A stretch of 64,000 nt of DNA from DAHUYF01 sp963789275 (GCA_963789275.1 CAWBKF010000021.1:1-64000); one strand, 5' to 3'; shown: positions 49,501-62,045, counted from the first letter of the stretch. Program-made: numbers and translations. The notes: generated by a model not told the origin, from the letters alone.

Positions 49501-51401
49501 GCCGCTGGGAATGCTGCAACTGGGCTTCCAGCGCCCGCCGCTGCTCTTCCATCTCGGTGGCGGCCGTGACATCGCGCACCGTGCCGAGAATGCCGAGGAC
49601 CGACCCGTCCTCGCCGCGGATCGGTCCGGCCTCGCGCATGAGGTGGCGGCACGCGCCGTCGGGCCGGACGATCCTGAAGGTGAAGCTGTCCCCGAGACTG
49701 CCGCCGCGCGTGCGCTCGCGCGCCGCGACGAAGCTCGCGCGATCCTCTGGATGCACCAGGCTCAGCACGCCGTCGAAGGTGGGGACGAAGCTCTCCCTGT
49801 CGACGCCATGGAGACGATAGAGATTGTCCGACCAGACCAGCTTGCCGGAGACATCGCTCTCGAAACTGCCGATCTCGGCGACTTCCTGAGCGCGGGCGAG
49901 ATGGTGCTCGCTCTGACGCAGCCGTGCCTCGCTGTCGCGCAATGCGGCTTCGGTGCGCCGACGCTCGGTGACGTCGGTCGCCACGATCAGCGCCGCGCTG
50001 CGGCCCTGGAAGCTCAGTTGATGGGCGATGACCTCCGCCAGGATGATCGAGCCGTCGGCTTTGCGGTGGCGGGCGAAGCCCGGCTGCGCTCTCGCTTGTG
50101 GCGCCGCTTCCGGGTCCGTCGGCGCGCGAAGCTGGTCGATCGTCATCGCCAGGAACTGCTCGCGGGCATAGCCGTAATGCGCCACCGCCGCATCGTTCAC
50201 TTCGAGAAACCGCAGCGTCTTGAAATCATAGACCATCATCGGCAACGGGTTGCTCTCGAACAGCAGTCGGGCGCTCGCCTCGCGCTGCTTGAGCTCGGTG
50301 ATGTCGACGCGGACGCCGATGAAGCTGCCGTCGCTGGTGCGGCGATCCATGGCGCGGATCCACTCGCCGGTGGCAAGCCGTTCCTCGAAGGCGCGGCCGG
50401 GGTTCCGCCATTGCTCGATCCGGTCCTTGATCCAGGTCTCGAGATCGGCATCGCCCAAGGCGAACTGGCCCTGCTCGGCGCTTTGGCGGAGGACATCTTC
50501 GAAGCGGGCGCCCGGATGCAGCAAGTCGGTGCTGGCGGCATAGAGCGAGCGATAGCGGTTGTTGCAGAGGACGAAGCAGCCCGCCGCGTCGTAGAGCACG
50601 AAGCCTTCGGGAAAGGCCTCGATGGCGTCCCACAGTCGGGCTTCGCTCTGGCGCAACCGGTCGGCCTCGCGCGCGGCCTGCAGCGCCATGTGGGCGTCCG
50701 CCACAAGCCCGACAAGCGCGAGCGCGACAATGAGCACCGCCACGACGGCGATGGCGATGACCAGCGGTCCGGACCGAACGATGGCGCCGGCGACGACGAT
50801 CCGCGGATCGGGCTCGAGCGTCACGCCGGCCATGCCGACGAAATGCAGCCCGCAAATGCCCGCGACCAGCAGCGCCGCGCCGAGCACGCGCCGACGCAGC
50901 GACTGCGCCGGCCAAATCAGGCGGATCGCCACGGCGCAGAACGCGATCCCCGCGGCGAGCGACGCCAGCACGAAGCCGACATCCCAATGGATGGAAGCGG
51001 GCAGGCGCAGTGCCGCCATGCCGGTATAGTGCATCGCGCCTACGGCGGCGCCGAGGATGCCGCCGCCGAGCAGCGGCGCGTCATGGCGCAGGGCGACGGT
51101 TATGCCCAGCCAGGCCATTGCCACGGCGACGGCGAACGAAAGCGCGGTGAGCCCGATATCGTAGCCGAGCGGCAAGCCGGGATTATAAGCGAGCCTCGGC
51201 GAGGAAATGCGTCGCCCATACCCCGGCCCCGAAGATCGCCGCGCCCGCCCTCACCCAGGCGCCCCGCCGCTCGGCCAACGATTGCTGCGCGCGACCGAGC
51301 AGGTCGACCGCCGCGTAGCAGGAGAGAATGCAGATGATGGCGGCGAGCGCGACGAGCCGGAGGTCGTGCTGTCCGACGACGCATGTGTAAAGACGCAGCA
51401 T
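48764..51401 (-). CDS. MHYT-PAS sensor histidine kinase, frameshifted
   Basis: About 878 residues after correction. The N-terminus is a seven-helix MHYT sensor (THF, GAMHYTGMAA, CGLHFVGMAGVTL), a proposed gas/metal-binding membrane unit. Two or three PAS domains follow, then HisKA with phospho-acceptor His in GGVAHDLNNTLVPVL and an ATPase domain (MVNAAQAIGD, GEGTGLGLSVVHGI). One base is extra at about 51196 between WATHFLA and LAYNPGLPLG. The gene is coupled to a 30-residue fragment upstream and a receiver downstream. Confidence 0.87.
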
Positions 51402-51493
51402 CACGCCTCCACGGCTGCGGTTTCGCGGCGCTCTTCCGCCGCGGCGGCGGGCACGCCGCTATCGTCGTCGATGACCGGGATGCGCCGGCTCAT
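51401..51493 (-). pseudogene. Truncated receiver-domain stub
   Basis: Thirty codons beginning MSRRIPVIDDDSGV, nearly identical to the start of the receiver at 48767, then unrelated AEERRETAAVEA and a stop. The start overlaps the end of the upstream kinase gene (ATGA) and the stop overlaps the MHYT kinase start (TGATG). It is a leftover of the duplication that made the direct repeat, and may now only couple translation of the two kinases. Confidence 0.7.
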
Positions 51494-52226
51494 TGGGCGA
51501 GCGCCGCAGCTTCGAGCTGCCGCGTCTCCTCCTCGCCCGAGAGCGCCGGCAGATAGACGTCGAAGCGCGTGCCTTCGCCGGGGCGGCTTTCCACCGAGAT
51601 CCGGCCGCCATGCTGGGCGATGATGCCATGCACCACCGAGAGGCCGAGGCCGGTGCCTTCGCCGACCTGCTTGGTGGTGAAGAACGGCTCGAAGATGCGC
51701 TGGCGGGTGGGCTCGTCCATGCCGCAGCCGGTATCGGCGACCGAGACGTGCACCGCCGTTCCCGCCGCTGCGGGCCCGCCCTCGAGCAGCGCGCCCGGCG
51801 CGGTGTCGAGCGTGACGGTGATCCGGCCGATCTTGTCGCCGATCGCCTGGGCGGCATTGACCATGAGGTTGATCATGATCTGATGGAGCTGTCCCGGATC
51901 GGCCGAGACCAGCGGTACCTCGGCGATCGCCTCGTCGATGCGCAGCGTCGCCGGCAGGCTCGCGCTCAGCATGCGCAGCGAATCCCGCAGCAGCGCGGCG
52001 ACGTCGACGGCTTGGCGCGTCGGCGCGTCCTTGCGGCTGAAGGCGAGGATTTGGCGCACCAGGTCGCGTGCCCGCTCGCCCGCCTTGAGGATCATGACGA
52101 GGTTGGCGTGCTCGCGGCTGCCTTCCGGCAGGCGCTTCATCGTCAGCTTCCCCAGCGCCAGGACCGGCACCAGCGTGTTGTTGAGGTCGTGCGCGATGCC
52201 GCCGGCGAGCGTGCCCAGCGCCTCGA
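51451..52226. repeat. Direct repeat, copy 2
   Basis: Partner of 48725-49500 with no indels over about 775 bp. It encodes the catalytic core of the second kinase and the first codons of a receiver that is then lost. Confidence 0.9.
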
Positions 52227-54659
52227 CCTTCTGCGCGTGCAGGAGCTGGCGCTCGAGATCGCGCTCGCGCGCCTCGGCGCCGCGCCGCTCGGTCACGTCG
52301 TGGAAGGTGACGCCCAGCTGGCTCGGCCGGCCGGCCTCGTCGAGCAGAGGCTCGACCTCGGTGTAGATCACCCGCAGCCCGCCCTCGGGGCGGATGATGC
52401 GGTATTCCTGCGGCGGCCGCCGCTCGCCCCGGAGCAGCGCCTGCTGGTTCCCGACGAGTACGGCGCGGTCCTCCTCATGGACGAGCTTGAGGAACGCCTC
52501 GAACGTCGGCGGCGTGGTGCCGCGCTCGAGGCCGAGGATATGATAAAGCTCGTCCGACCATTCGCTGACGCCCGACTTGACGTCGTGCAGCACGCTGCCG
52601 GTTCGCGAGATGCGCTGGGCCAGCGCCAGATGCCGCTGGCTGCGGCGCAGTTGCTCTTCGGCGGCGCGCAGCTCCGTCACGTCGCGCAGCGCGACGACCA
52701 CCTGGCTCGGCGGACCCTCATCCTCGCTCAGCGGCGCGACGTCGAGCTGGATCACCCGCATCTCGCCGTCCGGGCGCCGCAGCCGGTATTGCATCGGCGG
52801 CGGCTGCTCGCCCCGCTCCAGGGCGGCCTTGACCGCGACGAGGCGCGCGCGGTCTTCCTCGGGGAGCAGCGCGAGAACGCTTTCGATCGTTTCCGGCTGC
52901 GCGCCGCGCTTCAGCCCGCAGATGTTGTAGAGTTCGTCCGACCATTCCTCAGTGCGGCGGGAGATATCGTAGAGCACGCTGCCGGTCCGCGAGACCCGTT
53001 GCGCCATCGCCAGGTGCTGCTGGCTGCGGCGCAGCTGCGCCTCGCTCTCGCGCAGCCGGGCGGCCTCGCGCAGCTGCGAATAGAGCAGCTTCTGCTTGAG
53101 CTGATGCTGCCGCTCCTCGGCCGCGCGCAAGTCGGTGACGTCCATGATCGTCGAGAACAGCCGCTGCGGCGCGCCGGTCTCGTCCATGATGAGCTCTGCG
53201 TCGCGGCGCAGGATGCGGATATCGCCGTCGGGCCGGACGATGCGGTGCTCCAGCGGCGGCGGCTTGAGGGCGCCGGGCGGCGGCGACATCGCTTCGCGTA
53301 CCTTCTCGCGGTCGTCCGGATGGATCAGGGCGAGCATGTTCGCCCGGCTCGGCACGAAGCTGGCGGGATCGACGCCCAGGATGCGGTAGGTCTCGTCGCT
53401 GCACCGGGCCTCGTCGGAGCCGACATCGCGCTCGATGCTGCCCATGCGGGCGATCTGCTGCGCGCGCAACAGGTGCTGCTGGCTGCGCCACAACTGCCGC
53501 TCGCTCTTCGCGAGCTCGGAGGCGGTATGGTCGAGCGCGCTCGCCACCCGGTTCACCTCGCGCACCGTCGAGCGCACTGCCGGCATCGGCTCGTTGCGGG
53601 CGAGCGCGTGGGCGGCGCGCGCCAGCCGCTGCATCGCCGCCGCGAGCTGGCTGCCGATGAGCGCCGCCACGCCCAGCACCAGCAGCAGCAGGGCGACCGC
53701 CGAGCACACCGAAGCGCCACATCGTCTGGTAAAGCGGCCCGTCGACGATGGCGGTGGGAATGCCGACCACCACCGTCCATCCCGACAGCGCCGAGCGCGC
53801 CACCCCCATATAGACCGGAACGCCCAGGCGATGGTTGGCGCGCAGGAAGCCGCCGTCGCTGTGCTTCGCCAGCAGTTCGAGGACTTCCGGGCTCGTCTGC
53901 TGGCCGAGCAGCGGCGCGTCGGTCGTCGGGCTTGGCGACGATGGTCCCATCGCCATCGATAGCGGAGACCGCCCATTCCGCCGGCAGGTGCTGCGCGCGC
54001 AGCAGCGCGTTCAACGTGCGCGTCGGAAACGTCATCGCCAGCATGCGCTTGACGCCGCCTACGACAGGATCGGCTGATAGATCGTGAATTGCGGCTGCGG
54101 ATCGATCATGCCGGTGAAGCGGCCGGAGATGCGCGGCTGGCCCGTGGCGAGCGCCTGCGCGGATTCGGTGCGTTCCGGTCGTCGCGGCAGCTCGGTACCG
54201 AGCGGCAGCTTGGTGTTGAAGATCTGGTGCCCGTCGGCGTCGGCAAGCAGGATCCAGCCGCCATTCTCCGCGCCGAGCGCGGCGCAAACGTCATAGAAAT
54301 CGCTCATTCTCGGCGGGATCGTGCGGGAACCGTCGCGCCAGCACGCGCATGGTGGTCAGGTGCTCGCGAAACTGCTGGTCGATCGTCGCTGAGATGACGC
54401 GCGCGGTGCCGACGAGTTGGGCCTCATCGGCGGCGCGCTCGCCGGCGGCGAGCCGCAGCATGGAATAGAAGCCGAGCGCGGCCAGCGGCACCACGCAAGC
54501 CACCACCAGCGCGATCACATGCGCGCGAAAGCTGAGCTGCCAGCGCCCCTCGGCTCGGTCGGCCTCCGGCACCGGTCGGATCGCCGCCGTGGCGAGACTG
54601 CGCATCGCGAGCTCCTGGGCAAAAGCCGGGCTCCGCGGCTCGTTCCTGGCGGCGACCAT
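51490..54659 (-). CDS. Membrane PAS sensor histidine kinase with multiple frameshifts
   Basis: Order after correction: transmembrane helix 1 (HVIALVVACVVPLAALGFY), an extracytoplasmic sensor of ~230 residues that resembles double-Cache sensors, helix 2 (ALLLLVLGVAALIGS), HAMP-like linker, three similar PAS domains (each ending FHDVTE- or LRDVTE-type), HisKA with His in GGIAHDLNNTLVPVL, and ATPase. Frame breaks are near 54298, 54062, 53940 and 53700, all in the sensor half; from about 53690 down to the stop at 51490 the frame is clean. Its catalytic core is the direct-repeat twin of the MHYT kinase. Confidence 0.8.
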
Positions 54660-54679
54660 GGTCTGGCACGCCAGCGACG

Positions 54680-56002
54680 TTACCGGGTGTTGGTAAAGAT
54701 AGAATTTAAACCAAGGGTTGCGGGTCGTTCTCGGCCGAGCACGCGACCCGCGAGGTAGAGCGAGCCGCAGATCAGCACGCGGCCCGGCGATGCCTGGCCG
54801 GCGGCCCGCGCGACGGCCGCGGCGATGTCGGCGGCGGGTTCGGCGGCGATGCCCAGGTCCCGCGCCGCGGCCGCCGCGGCCTCGGCCGGCAGCGCGCCCG
54901 CCTCGCCGGGGATGGCGACGGCGGCGAGCGAGGCGGCGAACGGCGCCAGCGGCGCGAGGAAGGCGCGCGCGTCATGGCTTGCCAGCATGCCGAAGACGAG
55001 ATGCAGCGGCTTCTCGCGCCAGGCCCGCGCCATCGCCGCCAGCGCCACGCCGCCGCCCGCATTATGCCCGCCATCGAGCCAGAGCTCCGAGCCCGGCGGC
55101 AGCAGCGCCGCGAGCCGGCCCCGGCTCAGCCGTTGCAGCCGCGCCGGCCATGCGACGGCCTCGAGCCCGCGCGCCAGCGCCGCCGATGCGATCGCCAGCC
55201 CCTCGAGCCGGTCGAGGCAGGCGAGCGCGGTGCCGGCATTCTCGATCTGGTGCGGCCCGATCAGCCCCGGTTTCGGCAGATCGAGCAGCGGCCAGCGCCG
55301 CCCTTCATAGCGCAGCCCCTCCGGCGTCGCCGTCGCCCGCCAGTCGCTGCCGGCGGCAAAGAGCGTCGCGCCCAGCGCTTCAGCCCGCGCCGCCAGCACC
55401 GCGTGCGCCGCTGGCGGCTGCGGCGCCAGCACCGCCGGCCGGCCCGGCTTGAAGATGCCGGCCTTCTCGCCGGCGATCGCCGCCACGGTCTCGCCGAGGA
55501 AATGCTGATGGTCCAGCGAGATCGGCGTGACCGCGGCGACCGCCGGCCGCTCGATCACGTTGGTCGCGTCGAAGCGGCCGCCGAGCCCGGTCTCGAGCAG
55601 CAGGATGTCGGCGGGATGGCGCGCGAAGGCGAGGAAGGCGGCGGCGGTGGTGATCTCGAAATAGGTGATGGGCGCGCCGCGGTTTGCGTGCTCGCATTCT
55701 TCCAGCAGCGCCGCGAGCTCGGCATCGTCGATGAGCGCGCCGGCCAGCCGGATGCGCTCGTTGAAGCGGATGAGGTGCGGCTTGGTGAAGGCGTGGACGC
55801 TCAATCCCGCGGCTTCGAGGCAGGCGCGCAGGAAGGCGATGGTCGAGCCCTTGCCGTTGGTGCCGGCGACATGGATCACCGGCGGCAGCCGACGCTGCGG
55901 CTCGCCCAGCGCCGCCAGCAGCCGCAACACGCGGTCGAGCGACAGGTCGATGAGCTTCGGATGCAGCCGCAGCAGCCGCTGCAGGATGGGGTCAATGCTC
56001 AT
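54680..56002 (-). CDS. folC: Folylpolyglutamate synthase/dihydrofolate synthase
   Basis: A 440-residue Mur-ligase-like enzyme that adds glutamate to dihydropteroate and folates. P-loop HVAGTNGKGSTIAFL near 50, then HAFTKPHLIRFNERI, the LLETGLGGRFDATN motif, and DGGHNAGGG in the C-terminal domain. ATG 56002 is chosen because upstream in-frame sequence overlaps the repeat at 56039. It follows accD on the same strand with a repeat in the gap, the usual folC-accD-trpA-trpB neighbourhood. Confidence 0.94.
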   Translation of the reverse strand: MSIDPILQRLLRLHPKLIDLSLDRVLRLLAALGEPQRRLPPVIHVAGTNGKGSTIAFLRACLEAAGLSVHAFTKPHLIRFNERIRLAGALIDDAELAALLEECEHANRGAPITYFEITTAAAFLAFARHPADILLLETGLGGRFDATNVIERPAVAAVTPISLDHQHFLGETVAAIAGEKAGIFKPGRPAVLAPQPPAAHAVLAARAEALGATLFAAGSDWRATATPEGLRYEGRRWPLLDLPKPGLIGPHQIENAGTALACLDRLEGLAIASAALARGLEAVAWPARLQRLSRGRLAALLPPGSELWLDGGHNAGGGVALAAMARAWREKPLHLVFGMLASHDARAFLAPLAPFAASLAAVAIPGEAGALPAEAAAAAARDLGIAAEPAADIAAAVARAAGQASPGRVLICGSLYLAGRVLGRERPATLGLNSIFTNTR

Positions 56003-56038
56003 GCCGGGCTCGCTGGAATTTCCGCTGGATCGACGCGG

Positions 56039-56153
56039 CACGTCCTTCGACTGCTCGCTGCGCTCGCGCTCAGGATGAGGCAATTTTCTTGGTGCCATCA
56101 ACAATCTACCTCATCCTGAGCTGGCGCGCGCAGCGCGCCTGTCGAAGGACGCA
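56039..56153. repeat. Inverted repeat between accD and folC
   Basis: The arms CGTCCTTCGACTGCTCGC..CTCAGGATGAGG and CCTCATCCTGAG..CGCGCCTGTCGAAGGACG are complementary at both ends, around a central AATTTTCTTGG spacer. Each arm has its own GC-rich inner hairpin. This TCCTTCGA/CTCAGGATGAGG type of extragenic repeat is widespread in alphaproteobacteria. Confidence 0.75.
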
Positions 56154-56180
56154 CCGGCGTTCCTGCAGCGCAAACACGCG

Positions 56181-57066
56181 CTAACTCCTCAGCGGCACCA
56201 CCTGCGCCGGCGGCTCCGGGCGGCGCAGCAATCCCAGCAGCCGCGCCAGCGTCTCGCGCAGGTCGCGGCGCGGCACCACCATGTCGACCATGCCATGCTC
56301 GAGCAGGTATTCGGCGCGCTGGAAGCCTTCCGGCAGCTTCTCGCGGATCGTCTCCTCGATGACCCGCGCGCCGGCGAAGCCGATGACCGCGCCGGGCTCG
56401 GCCAGCGTGATGTCGCCCAGCATGGCGAAGGAGGCGGAGACGCCGCCGGTGGTGGGGTCGGTCAGCAGCACGAGATAGGGCAGCCCCTTCTCCTTCACCA
56501 TCTCGACCGCGAGCGTGGTGCGCGACATCTGCATCAGCGACAGGATGCCTTCCTGCATGCGGGCGCCGCCCGAGGCCGGCACCACCAGCAGCGCCGCCTC
56601 CTGCAGCACCGCGAGCCGCGCCGCGGCAAGCAGCCCTTCGCCGACCGCCACCCCCATCGAGCCGCCCATGAACTCGAAGTCGAAGGCAGCGATCACCGTC
56701 GGCAGGCCGCCCAACGGTGCCATGCGCCACCACCAGCGCGTCGCGCTGCCCGCCGCTCTTGGCCTGCGCCTCCTTGAGCCGCTCGGTATAGCGCCGGCGG
56801 TCGCGGAATTTCAGCGGGTCGACCACCGCCTTGGGCAGCTCGATCGAGGTGTAGCGGCCGTCATCGAACAGCATCTGGAGCCGCCGCTCCGGCGCCAGCC
56901 GCAAATGATGGCCGCAGCTGCCGCAGACGAAGAGGCTCGCCTCGAGGTCGCGGTGGAACAGCATCTGGCCGCAATTCGGGCATTTGTGCCAGAGATTGTC
57001 CGGCACGTCCTTCTTGGCGACGACGGCGCGGATCTTGGGCAGGACGAAATTGGTGAGCCAGCTCAT
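56181..57066 (-). CDS. accD: Acetyl-CoA carboxylase carboxyltransferase subunit beta, frameshifted
   Basis: Essential for malonyl-CoA formation. The N-terminal zinc ribbon has Cys29, Cys32, Cys48 and Cys51 (CPNCG, CGSCG); the crotonase-like domain has AFDFEFMGGSMGVAVGEG and VPASGGARMQEG. One extra base in the run at 56710-56712 breaks the frame between HGTV and GGLPTVIAAF; correction gives ~294 residues. As the gene is essential, a sequencing error is far likelier than a true mutation. It overlaps the trpA stop by 4 bp. Confidence 0.92.
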
Positions 57067-57908
57067 CGCCGCCTCACGCTCTCGACGCGCCGCGCGCCGC
57101 GCACGCCGTCCGCCAGCGCGCGCACGCGGCCGAGCACGGCGGCGGCAAGGCCGGCGCGCGCTCTGCCCGCGGCATCGAGATGGGCGGCCACCTCGTCGAC
57201 CAGCGCCGTGCCGACCACCGCGGCGTCGGCGATGCGCGCCACCGCTTGCGCCTGCTCCGGCGTGCGGATGCCGAAGCCCACCGCCACCGGCAGGCTCGAC
57301 TGGCGCCGGATCCGCGCCACGGCGGCGGCGATCCCTTGCGCATCCGCGGTCTTGGTGCCGGTGACGCCGGCGATCGAGACGTAATAGACGAAGCCCGCGC
57401 TGTGCTTCAGCACCGCCGGCAGGCGCCGGTCGTCGGTGGTCGGCGTCGCCAGACGGATGAAGTCGATGCCCGCGGCCAGCGCCGGCAGGCAGAGCTCGTC
57501 ATCATGCTCCGGCGGCAGGTCGACGACGATGAGCCCGTCGACCCCGGCCGAGCGGGCGTCGGCGAGGAAGCGCTCGACGCCATAGATGAAGATCGGGTTG
57601 TAATAGCCCATCAGCACGATCGGGGTGGTGTCGTCCCCGGCACGGAAACGCGCGCACGATCGCCAGCGTCCGGGCAAGCGTCATGCCGGCGTTGAGCGCG
57701 CGCAGCCCCGCCGCCTGGATCGACGGCCCGTCGGCCATGGGATCGGAGAACGGCATGCCGATCTCGATGAGGTCGGCGCCCGCCGCCGGCAGCTCCGCCA
57801 GCAGCCGCGCGAAGGTCTCGGCATCGGGGTCGCCGCAGGTGAGATAGGGGATGAGCGCGGCGCGGCCCGCTGCCTTGAGCTCGGCGAAGCGGCGCGCGAT
57901 GCGGCTGC

Positions 57909-57912
<4 letters not shown>
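57063..57912 (-). CDS. trpA: Tryptophan synthase alpha chain, frameshifted
   Basis: Cleaves indole-glycerol phosphate to indole and glyceraldehyde-3-phosphate. Catalytic Glu50 and Asp61 are in LIEIGMPFSDPMADG, and the barrel continues with MGYYNPIFIYG and GVTGTKTA. An extra base at 57646-57648 separates LAIVRAF from RAGDDTTPIVLMGYY. The corrected length is ~282 residues. Overlaps accD and trpB by 4 bp each, giving a tight trpB-trpA-accD operon. Confidence 0.92.
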
Positions 57913-59120
<1,208 letters not shown>

Positions 59121-59324
59121 ATACCCTGACTTTCCGCCGGTTGCCGCAAGGAGCGGTCTTTTACCCCAGAAGGCGCCGGTCACTCAAATGGCGGCCGGGG
59201 CCGCAAGCCTTGGCGACGGAGGGGGGCGGACTTATCATCACTTCCGAGCCGCTCCTCGGCCGCCGCCTGCGTCATCGGCGCAGCGCGAATTTTTTGCCAA
59301 TGGGGTACACCAATGGCGTACCTT

Positions 59325-59864
59325 TTAGAGGCTGACCCAGCCGGGCGGCGGCTCCTTGCCGGGATGGACGGCGCCGCAGGCCCGGCAGCGCCTGGCCGCG
59401 GGATCGGCGTAGAAGGCGGCGAAGATCGGCGGCAAATCGGTTACGATATTGCTCACCGCGAGCTCGACGCGGTGCACCAGCGCGCCGCACTCGAAGCAGA
59501 ACCATTCGAATGCGTCGAGCTCGTCCGGGCGCCGCGCACCCTCGACCACCAGGCCGAGCGAGCCCGGCACCGGCCGTTGCGGCGAGTGCCGCGTATGCGG
59601 CGGGATCAGCAGCACCTCGCCCTCGCGGATCGGCGCGTCGAGGATGCGGCCCGCTTCGGCGATCTTCAGCACCATGTCGCCTTTGAGCTGATAGAAGAAC
59701 TCCTCGACGGGATCGTCGTGGAAGTCGACGCGCTGATTGGGGCCGCCGACCACCTGCACCACCATGCCGCTATTCTCGAACACCAGCTTGTTGCTCACCG
59801 GCGGCTTGAGCAGCGCGGCATTGTCGGCAAGCCAGCGCTGGAAATTGAACGGCGCGAACGGCAT
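59325..59864 (-). CDS. 3-hydroxyanthranilate 3,4-dioxygenase
   Basis: A 179-residue cupin dioxygenase that opens the ring of 3-hydroxyanthranilate. Metal ligands are in NQRVDFHDDPVEEFFYQLKG and in PPHTRHSPQRP. The bacterial type carries a C-terminal rubredoxin-like iron site, seen as CFECGALVHR and CRACGAVHPG. ATG 59864 is chosen for its AAGGAGG ribosome binding site (start 59885 is also in frame). Encoded divergently from the GntR-led gene cluster. Confidence 0.9.
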   Translation of the reverse strand: MPFAPFNFQRWLADNAALLKPPVSNKLVFENSGMVVQVVGGPNQRVDFHDDPVEEFFYQLKGDMVLKIAEAGRILDAPIREGEVLLIPPHTRHSPQRPVPGSLGLVVEGARRPDELDAFEWFCFECGALVHRVELAVSNIVTDLPPIFAAFYADPAARRCRACGAVHPGKEPPPGWVSL

Positions 59865-60032
59865 CTCGACCTCCTTCTCCGACAACGAAAACTAGACCAC
59901 GGCGCAGAGCTTGCCCCGAACGCAGGTTGAGACGCGGCTTTTTCGCGTCGCGCCTCGCCAAAAAATCGATATTCAAGCAGAATCTATATGATATGGTTCC
60001 GCAAAATATAAGTGGGCAGGGGGAGGTCGATC

Positions 60033-60777
60033 GTGCAACGCGGGCGTGGCGCGGTGGAGGTGGCGGGCGCAAGTGGGGCGTCGGCAGGGCCGCGCACGCG
60101 TTGCCTCGGCGCTGGTCGAGAAGCTGCGCGCCGATATCGTCGGCGGCGCCTTCGCGCCGGGTGAGAAGCTGAAACTGGGCGAGCTCAGCCTGCGCTATGC
60201 CAGCGGCATCAACCCGTTGCGCGAGGCGCTGGCGCGGCTCGCCGCCACCGGTCTGGTGGTGCTCGAGGATCAGAAGGGCTTCCGCGTCGCGCCGGTCTCG
60301 CGCGAGGATCTGCTCGACCTTACGCGTGTGCGCCAGCGCATCGAGGGCTGGGCGCTCAGCGAGGCGATCGCCAAGGGCGATGTCGAGTGGGAGGCTCGCA
60401 TCGTGTCGGCCCATCATCGCCTGGCTCGGGTGAGCAAGACCGCAGCCGGCGACCCCAAGGCGCTCGACGCTGCCTGGGAGGTTCTGCACCAGGAATTCCA
60501 TTGGACGCTGGTCTCCGCCTGCGGCTCGCCCTGGCTGCTGCATTTCCGTAGCGTGCTGGCGGAGCAGACCAGCCGTTACCGGCGGCTCTCGGTGACTTAT
60601 GCCGCGGCGCCGCGCGATATCGTCGTCGAGCATACGCGGCTGATGGAAGCGGTGCTGGCGCGCGACGCCGAGCGCGCCTGTGCGCTCGTCGACGCGCATT
60701 TCGCGCGCACCACCGCCATCGTGCTCGAAGGTTACGACCGCCTCGCCAAGGCCGGGGCGGAGCAACAGGGAGAATGA
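60033..60777 (+). CDS. GntR-family (FadR/FCD) transcriptional regulator
   Basis: About 240 residues: winged helix (LVEKLRADIVGGAFAPGEKL, then SGINPLREALARLAATGLV) followed by an FCD effector domain with metal-ligand His residues (HQEFHWTLVSACGS, HTRLMEAVLARD). The best ribosome binding site, GGGGGAGG, precedes GTG 60033, which is out of frame with the domain by one base; the frame switches at about 60095. The uncorrected in-frame start is GTG 60046. It overlaps the next gene and likely regulates this cluster and the divergent dioxygenase. Confidence 0.85.
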
Positions 60778-60779
60778 TC

Positions 60780-61995
60780 ATGGCACAATCCGTGCGGCAA
60801 GCGGCGGCGGGCGCCGCAGAGACCGTCACCCACGACGCGCTGGTCGCGCGCGCCGTCGGCGCTCGCGCCGCGCTTCGCCGAGCGCGTCGGCGAGGCCGAC
60901 CGGCTGCGCCGCGTGCCCGATGCCAATGTCGCGGAGCTGCGCCAGGCCGGGCTCTTCAAGGTGCTGCAGGCGCGCCGTTATGGCGGCCATCAGGCCTCGC
61001 TGCGCACGCATATCGACGTCGTCGCCGAGATCGCGCGCGGCTGCACCTCGACCGCCTGGTGCGTCGGCGTCATCCACGCGCATAGCTGGCTGATGGGGCT
61101 GTTCCCCGAAGCGGCGCAGCAGGACACCTATGGCAGCGACCCCGAGACGCTGATCTCGGCGGTGATCGCGCCGCGCGGCAAGGCGCGCGCGGTTGCCGGC
61201 GGCTACACGCTGAGCGGCTTCTGGCCGTTCGGCTCGGGCTCGCAGCATGCCGGCTGGCTGTTCCTCGGCGCCGCGGTCGAGAACGAGGCCGGCGAGACCA
61301 TCGACGAGGCCGATCTGCTGGTGCCGGTCGCCGACATCACCATCAAGGATGATTGGAACGTCACGGGCCTGCGCGGCACCGGCAGCTGCAGCATCGTCGC
61401 CAAGGATGTGTTCGTGCCGGCGCATCGCTACCTGTCGCTGCGCGCCGCGATCGGCGGCAGCGCGCCGGGCCCGGTGCTGCATGAGGGCTGGCTCTACCGC
61501 TCGGCGGTGGTGCCGGTGCTGACGCTCGCCATCGCGCCTGCGGCGCTCGGCGCGGCGCAGCTCGCCTTCGATACCTTCACCAAGAAGCTCCCCGGCCGCG
61601 AGGTCGCCTATACCCAGCGCGAGCAGCAGATCGCGATGCCGGTAACGCATCTCCAAGTCGCCGAGGCCGCGACCAAGATCGATGTGGCGCGCCTGCTGCT
61701 CTATCGCTGCGCCGACGAGATCCAGGATGCTGCCGAGCGCGGCGCCGAGATGGAGTTCATGAAGCGCGCGCGGGTGCGCATGGATTGCGCCCATGCGGTG
61801 CGCCAATGCCTCGAGGCGGTCGAGACGCTCTATCTCGCCTCGGGCGGCTCCGGCATCGCCGAGGCCAATCCGACGCAGCGCGCCTGGCGCGACGTCCACG
61901 CCATCAACATGCACGGGCTGCTCAACCTGCAGACCAATCAGGAGATGTACGGCCGCATCCTGCTGGGACAGACGCCGAACACGCCGCTGATCTGA
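60780..61995 (+). CDS. Flavin-dependent monooxygenase / acyl-CoA dehydrogenase-like protein, frameshifted
   Basis: About 404 residues after correction, of the acyl-CoA dehydrogenase fold; the closest pattern is the two-component flavin hydroxylase branch (HpaB-C2/HsaA type). Landmarks are RRYGGHQASLRTHIDV, GCTSTAWCVGVIHAHSW, and LRGTGSCSIVAKDVFVPAHR; the C-terminal helix bundle ends LLGQTPNTPLI. An extra base at about 60862 separates HDALVARAV from ALAPRFAERVGEADRL. ATG 60780 follows AGGGAGA. Substrate unknown; the context suggests an aromatic or acyl compound. Confidence 0.82.
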
Positions 61996-62045
61996 GCGGC
62001 GCCGATCACCACCATCGACAACAACGCTAAGGGGAGGAAAGCGAC

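Noticed and set aside
56039..56153. Insertion sequence or MITE ends between accD and folC
   Set aside because: No target duplication or transposase remnant; the pattern fits an extragenic palindromic repeat.
59987..59992. TATGAT as the -10 of the GntR operon
   Set aside because: The AT-rich context is suggestive, but there is no -35 at the right spacing, so I did not list it as a feature.
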